Assembly (NCBI GenBank): GCA_027575765.1
Contig: JANBPT010000070.1
Coordinates: forward strand, 19,994-83,993
Direction: 5' to 3'
Length of the DNA: 64,000 nucleotides
Origin: Tieghemiomyces parasiticus
Taxonomy: Eukaryota; Kickxellomycota; Dimargaritomycetes; Dimargaritales; Dimargaritaceae
Part shown: positions 62,909-64,000 of the stretch, one piece after another
How positions within the stretch are numbered: position 1 is the first letter of the stretch
Layout of the letters: each line of letters starts with the position of its first letter
Translations under genes and position numbers: made by a program
Notes under the pieces: model-generated
What the model was told of the DNA's origin: nothing
The model's input: only the letters and a program-made list of their open reading frames with translations
Database searches by the model: none

Positions 62909-64000
62909 CTAGTAGAGCAGCCATGACTTCATGCGTTTCCAAACGGACCCACGGCGCTTGCGGCCTTTGCCTGCGGTCGTACCTGCTTCAGACTCCTCAG
63001 CAAGAGGAGACTGAGTGACAGAAGGGGCTGCGGTGGAGGGTCCAGACTCGGCATTGCCAACGTGAATGGAGGAAGTGACAGGCTTGGGAAGTGGGAGGGG
63101 GGCGTCATCATGCAGACTAGGCGACCTGGCGATCGGCTCGCCCTGCTCAGCAGTAGCAAAGGATGCACCATCACTGTTAGCTAACGAGACCTGATCAACA
63201 TCCATCTCATCATCAAGGACTGCACTATGAATGGAAACCTCATCATCAACATCTTCGGCCGACACAAACCCTGAATCCGGAGTGAGATCAGTTTCGGTAA
63301 TAGCCGCGTCCTGGGCTTTGGCAAGTTCAGGCTTCTCCGGAGCCGCGCTGACCTCTTCGATTGAAACCTCGGCTTTTGAAGTGTGCAATGACTCGGACTC
63401 AAGAAAGTTAGGGTCATCGACCAAAACGCCAGAATCTAAAGTAGAGGCAGCCTCGGGGATCTCGGTAACCTCGCTAGACTGGATAGAAGTGTCCTCAACA
63501 GGTGCAGCATCAGCCTCGACAGTAGCAAACTCGACCTGAGAGGCGGTTTCTGCAACATCCTCAGTGGCAGCCACCTCAACCTCGGGGGCTTCCACAGCAG
63601 TGGCAGCCTGATGGGCCTCAGTCCCCTCGCTGGACTCAACGGTAGCTTCGTCAACAGAAGCGACATGAGCCTCGACAGGAGCAGACTCGACCTCAGGAGC
63701 GGGCTCGGCAACCTCCTCGGTGGTGGGCACCTCGACTTCGGGGGTCTCGACAGTGGTAGCCTCAGGAATATCAGTCACCTCGCTGGACTCAACGGGGGTC
63801 TCGTCAACAGGAGCGACATCAGCCTCGACAGGTGCAGACTCGACCTCGGGAGTGGGCTCGGCAACCTCCTCAGTGGTAGGCACCTCGACCTCGGGGGTCT
63901 CGACAGCAGTGGCAGCCTCAGGAGCCTCGGTCACCTCGCTGGATTCAACGGGAGCCTCGTCAACAGGAGCGACATCAGCCTCGACAGGTGCAGACTCGAC
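62909..64000 (-). CDS. Acidic repeat protein with basic C-terminus (5' end beyond right edge)
   Basis: The frame is open from the right edge to the stop at 62909 (363 codons visible), so the N-terminus is missing. The visible N-terminal half is a tandem repeat of 51-52 residues: TEAPEAATAVETPEVEVPTT then EEVAEPTPEVESAPVEADVA, ending PVDETPVESSEV. Units run 63931-63776, 63775-63623 and 63622-63467, with part of another before and a decayed one after. They are Glu/Val/Thr/Pro/Ala-rich and probably disordered. The next 130 residues are acidic, with possible casein-kinase-like sites (DDEVSIHSAVLDDEMDVDQV). The chain ends with a strongly basic amphipathic segment (GKGRKRRGSVWKRMKSWLLY) containing RRGSV, a good match to a protein kinase A site. 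No family recognised. The contrast of acidic body and basic C-terminus could suit membrane or nucleic-acid attachment, which is inference. Confidence 0.7.
   Translation of the reverse strand, partial: VESAPVEADVAPVDEAPVESSEVTEAPEAATAVETPEVEVPTTEEVAEPTPEVESAPVEADVAPVDETPVESSEVTDIPEATTVETPEVEVPTTEEVAEPAPEVESAPVEAHVASVDEATVESSEGTEAHQAATAVEAPEVEVAATEDVAETASQVEFATVEADAAPVEDTSIQSSEVTEIPEAASTLDSGVLVDDPNFLESESLHTSKAEVSIEEVSAAPEKPELAKAQDAAITETDLTPDSGFVSAEDVDDEVSIHSAVLDDEMDVDQVSLANSDGASFATAEQGEPIARSPSLHDDAPLPLPKPVTSSIHVGNAESGPSTAAPSVTQSPLAEESEAGTTAGKGRKRRGSVWKRMKSWLLY
63467..63931 (-). repeat. Coding minisatellite, 153-156-base units
   Basis: Three full units (156, 153 and 156 bases) in the reading frame of the acidic repeat protein, with further partial units on either side. 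The first two are the most alike, and the third and fourth are progressively diverged. Confidence 0.85.

Overview
The window is nuclear DNA from a fungus. The genes are split by short introns (about 130-300 bases, mostly GT-AAGT donors and CAG/TAG acceptors) and favour G or C at third codon positions. Several families are typically fungal: a Cdc3/AspB-type septin, a Mug70-like CBS-PB1 membrane protein, an Adn1/LIM-binding-domain regulator, a CysA/Met2-type acyltransferase and a secreted LPMO-like protein. A STEAP-type metalloreductase and an UCH37-type deubiquitinase suggest a lineage outside the best-studied yeasts, possibly an early-diverging fungus. That placement is inference, not something read directly from the sequence.

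Layout. 1-3378 (-): N-terminal 1126 codons of UTP10/HEATR1 (pre-rRNA processing), running off the left edge. 4811-5804 (+): Mediator subunit 9-like gene, three exons. 7239-8510 (+): septin with uncertain 5' end. 8961-10488 (-): NECAP-type endocytosis adaptor, six exons. 10.5-18.5 kb: about 8 kb with no supportable gene. 18546-19385 (+): secreted LPMO-like protein. 22150-24463 (-): CBS/PB1 membrane protein, two exons. 25962-27422 (-): STEAP-type metalloreductase. 31184-33919 (+): NIPA-type transporter with a very long loop and tail. 34304-36215 (-): unrecognised protein with a signal-peptide-like first exon. 39528-41147 (+): pyridoxamine-phosphate-oxidase-like flavoprotein, three exons. 42226-44973 (-): LIM-binding-domain transcriptional regulator with polyQ. 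48937-49911 (-): uricase. 51640-52933 (+): dead mariner element bounded by inverted repeats. 53241-54017 (-): secreted protein of unknown function. 55228-56970 (-): homoserine/serine O-acyltransferase. 58534-60533 (-): UCH37/Uch2 deubiquitinase, six exons. 62909-64000 (-): acidic repeat protein running off the right edge.

The genes do not form a pathway cluster. They are mostly housekeeping genes (ribosome biogenesis, transcription, cytoskeleton, endocytosis, proteasome, sulfur and purine metabolism) separated by long non-coding stretches. Metal handling is represented twice (STEAP, NIPA). Secretion is represented by two clear signal peptides and one doubtful one. Several genes are preceded by 0.3-2.5 kb of pyrimidine-rich sense strand, which looks like a shared style of promoter or leader in this genome.

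No defence island, CRISPR array or obvious biosynthetic cluster is visible. The items most worth following up are the STEAP homologue, the LPMO-like protein with an exposed N-terminal histidine, the unrecognised two-exon gene at 34-36 kb, the orphan secreted protein at 53-54 kb, and the coding minisatellite at the right edge.
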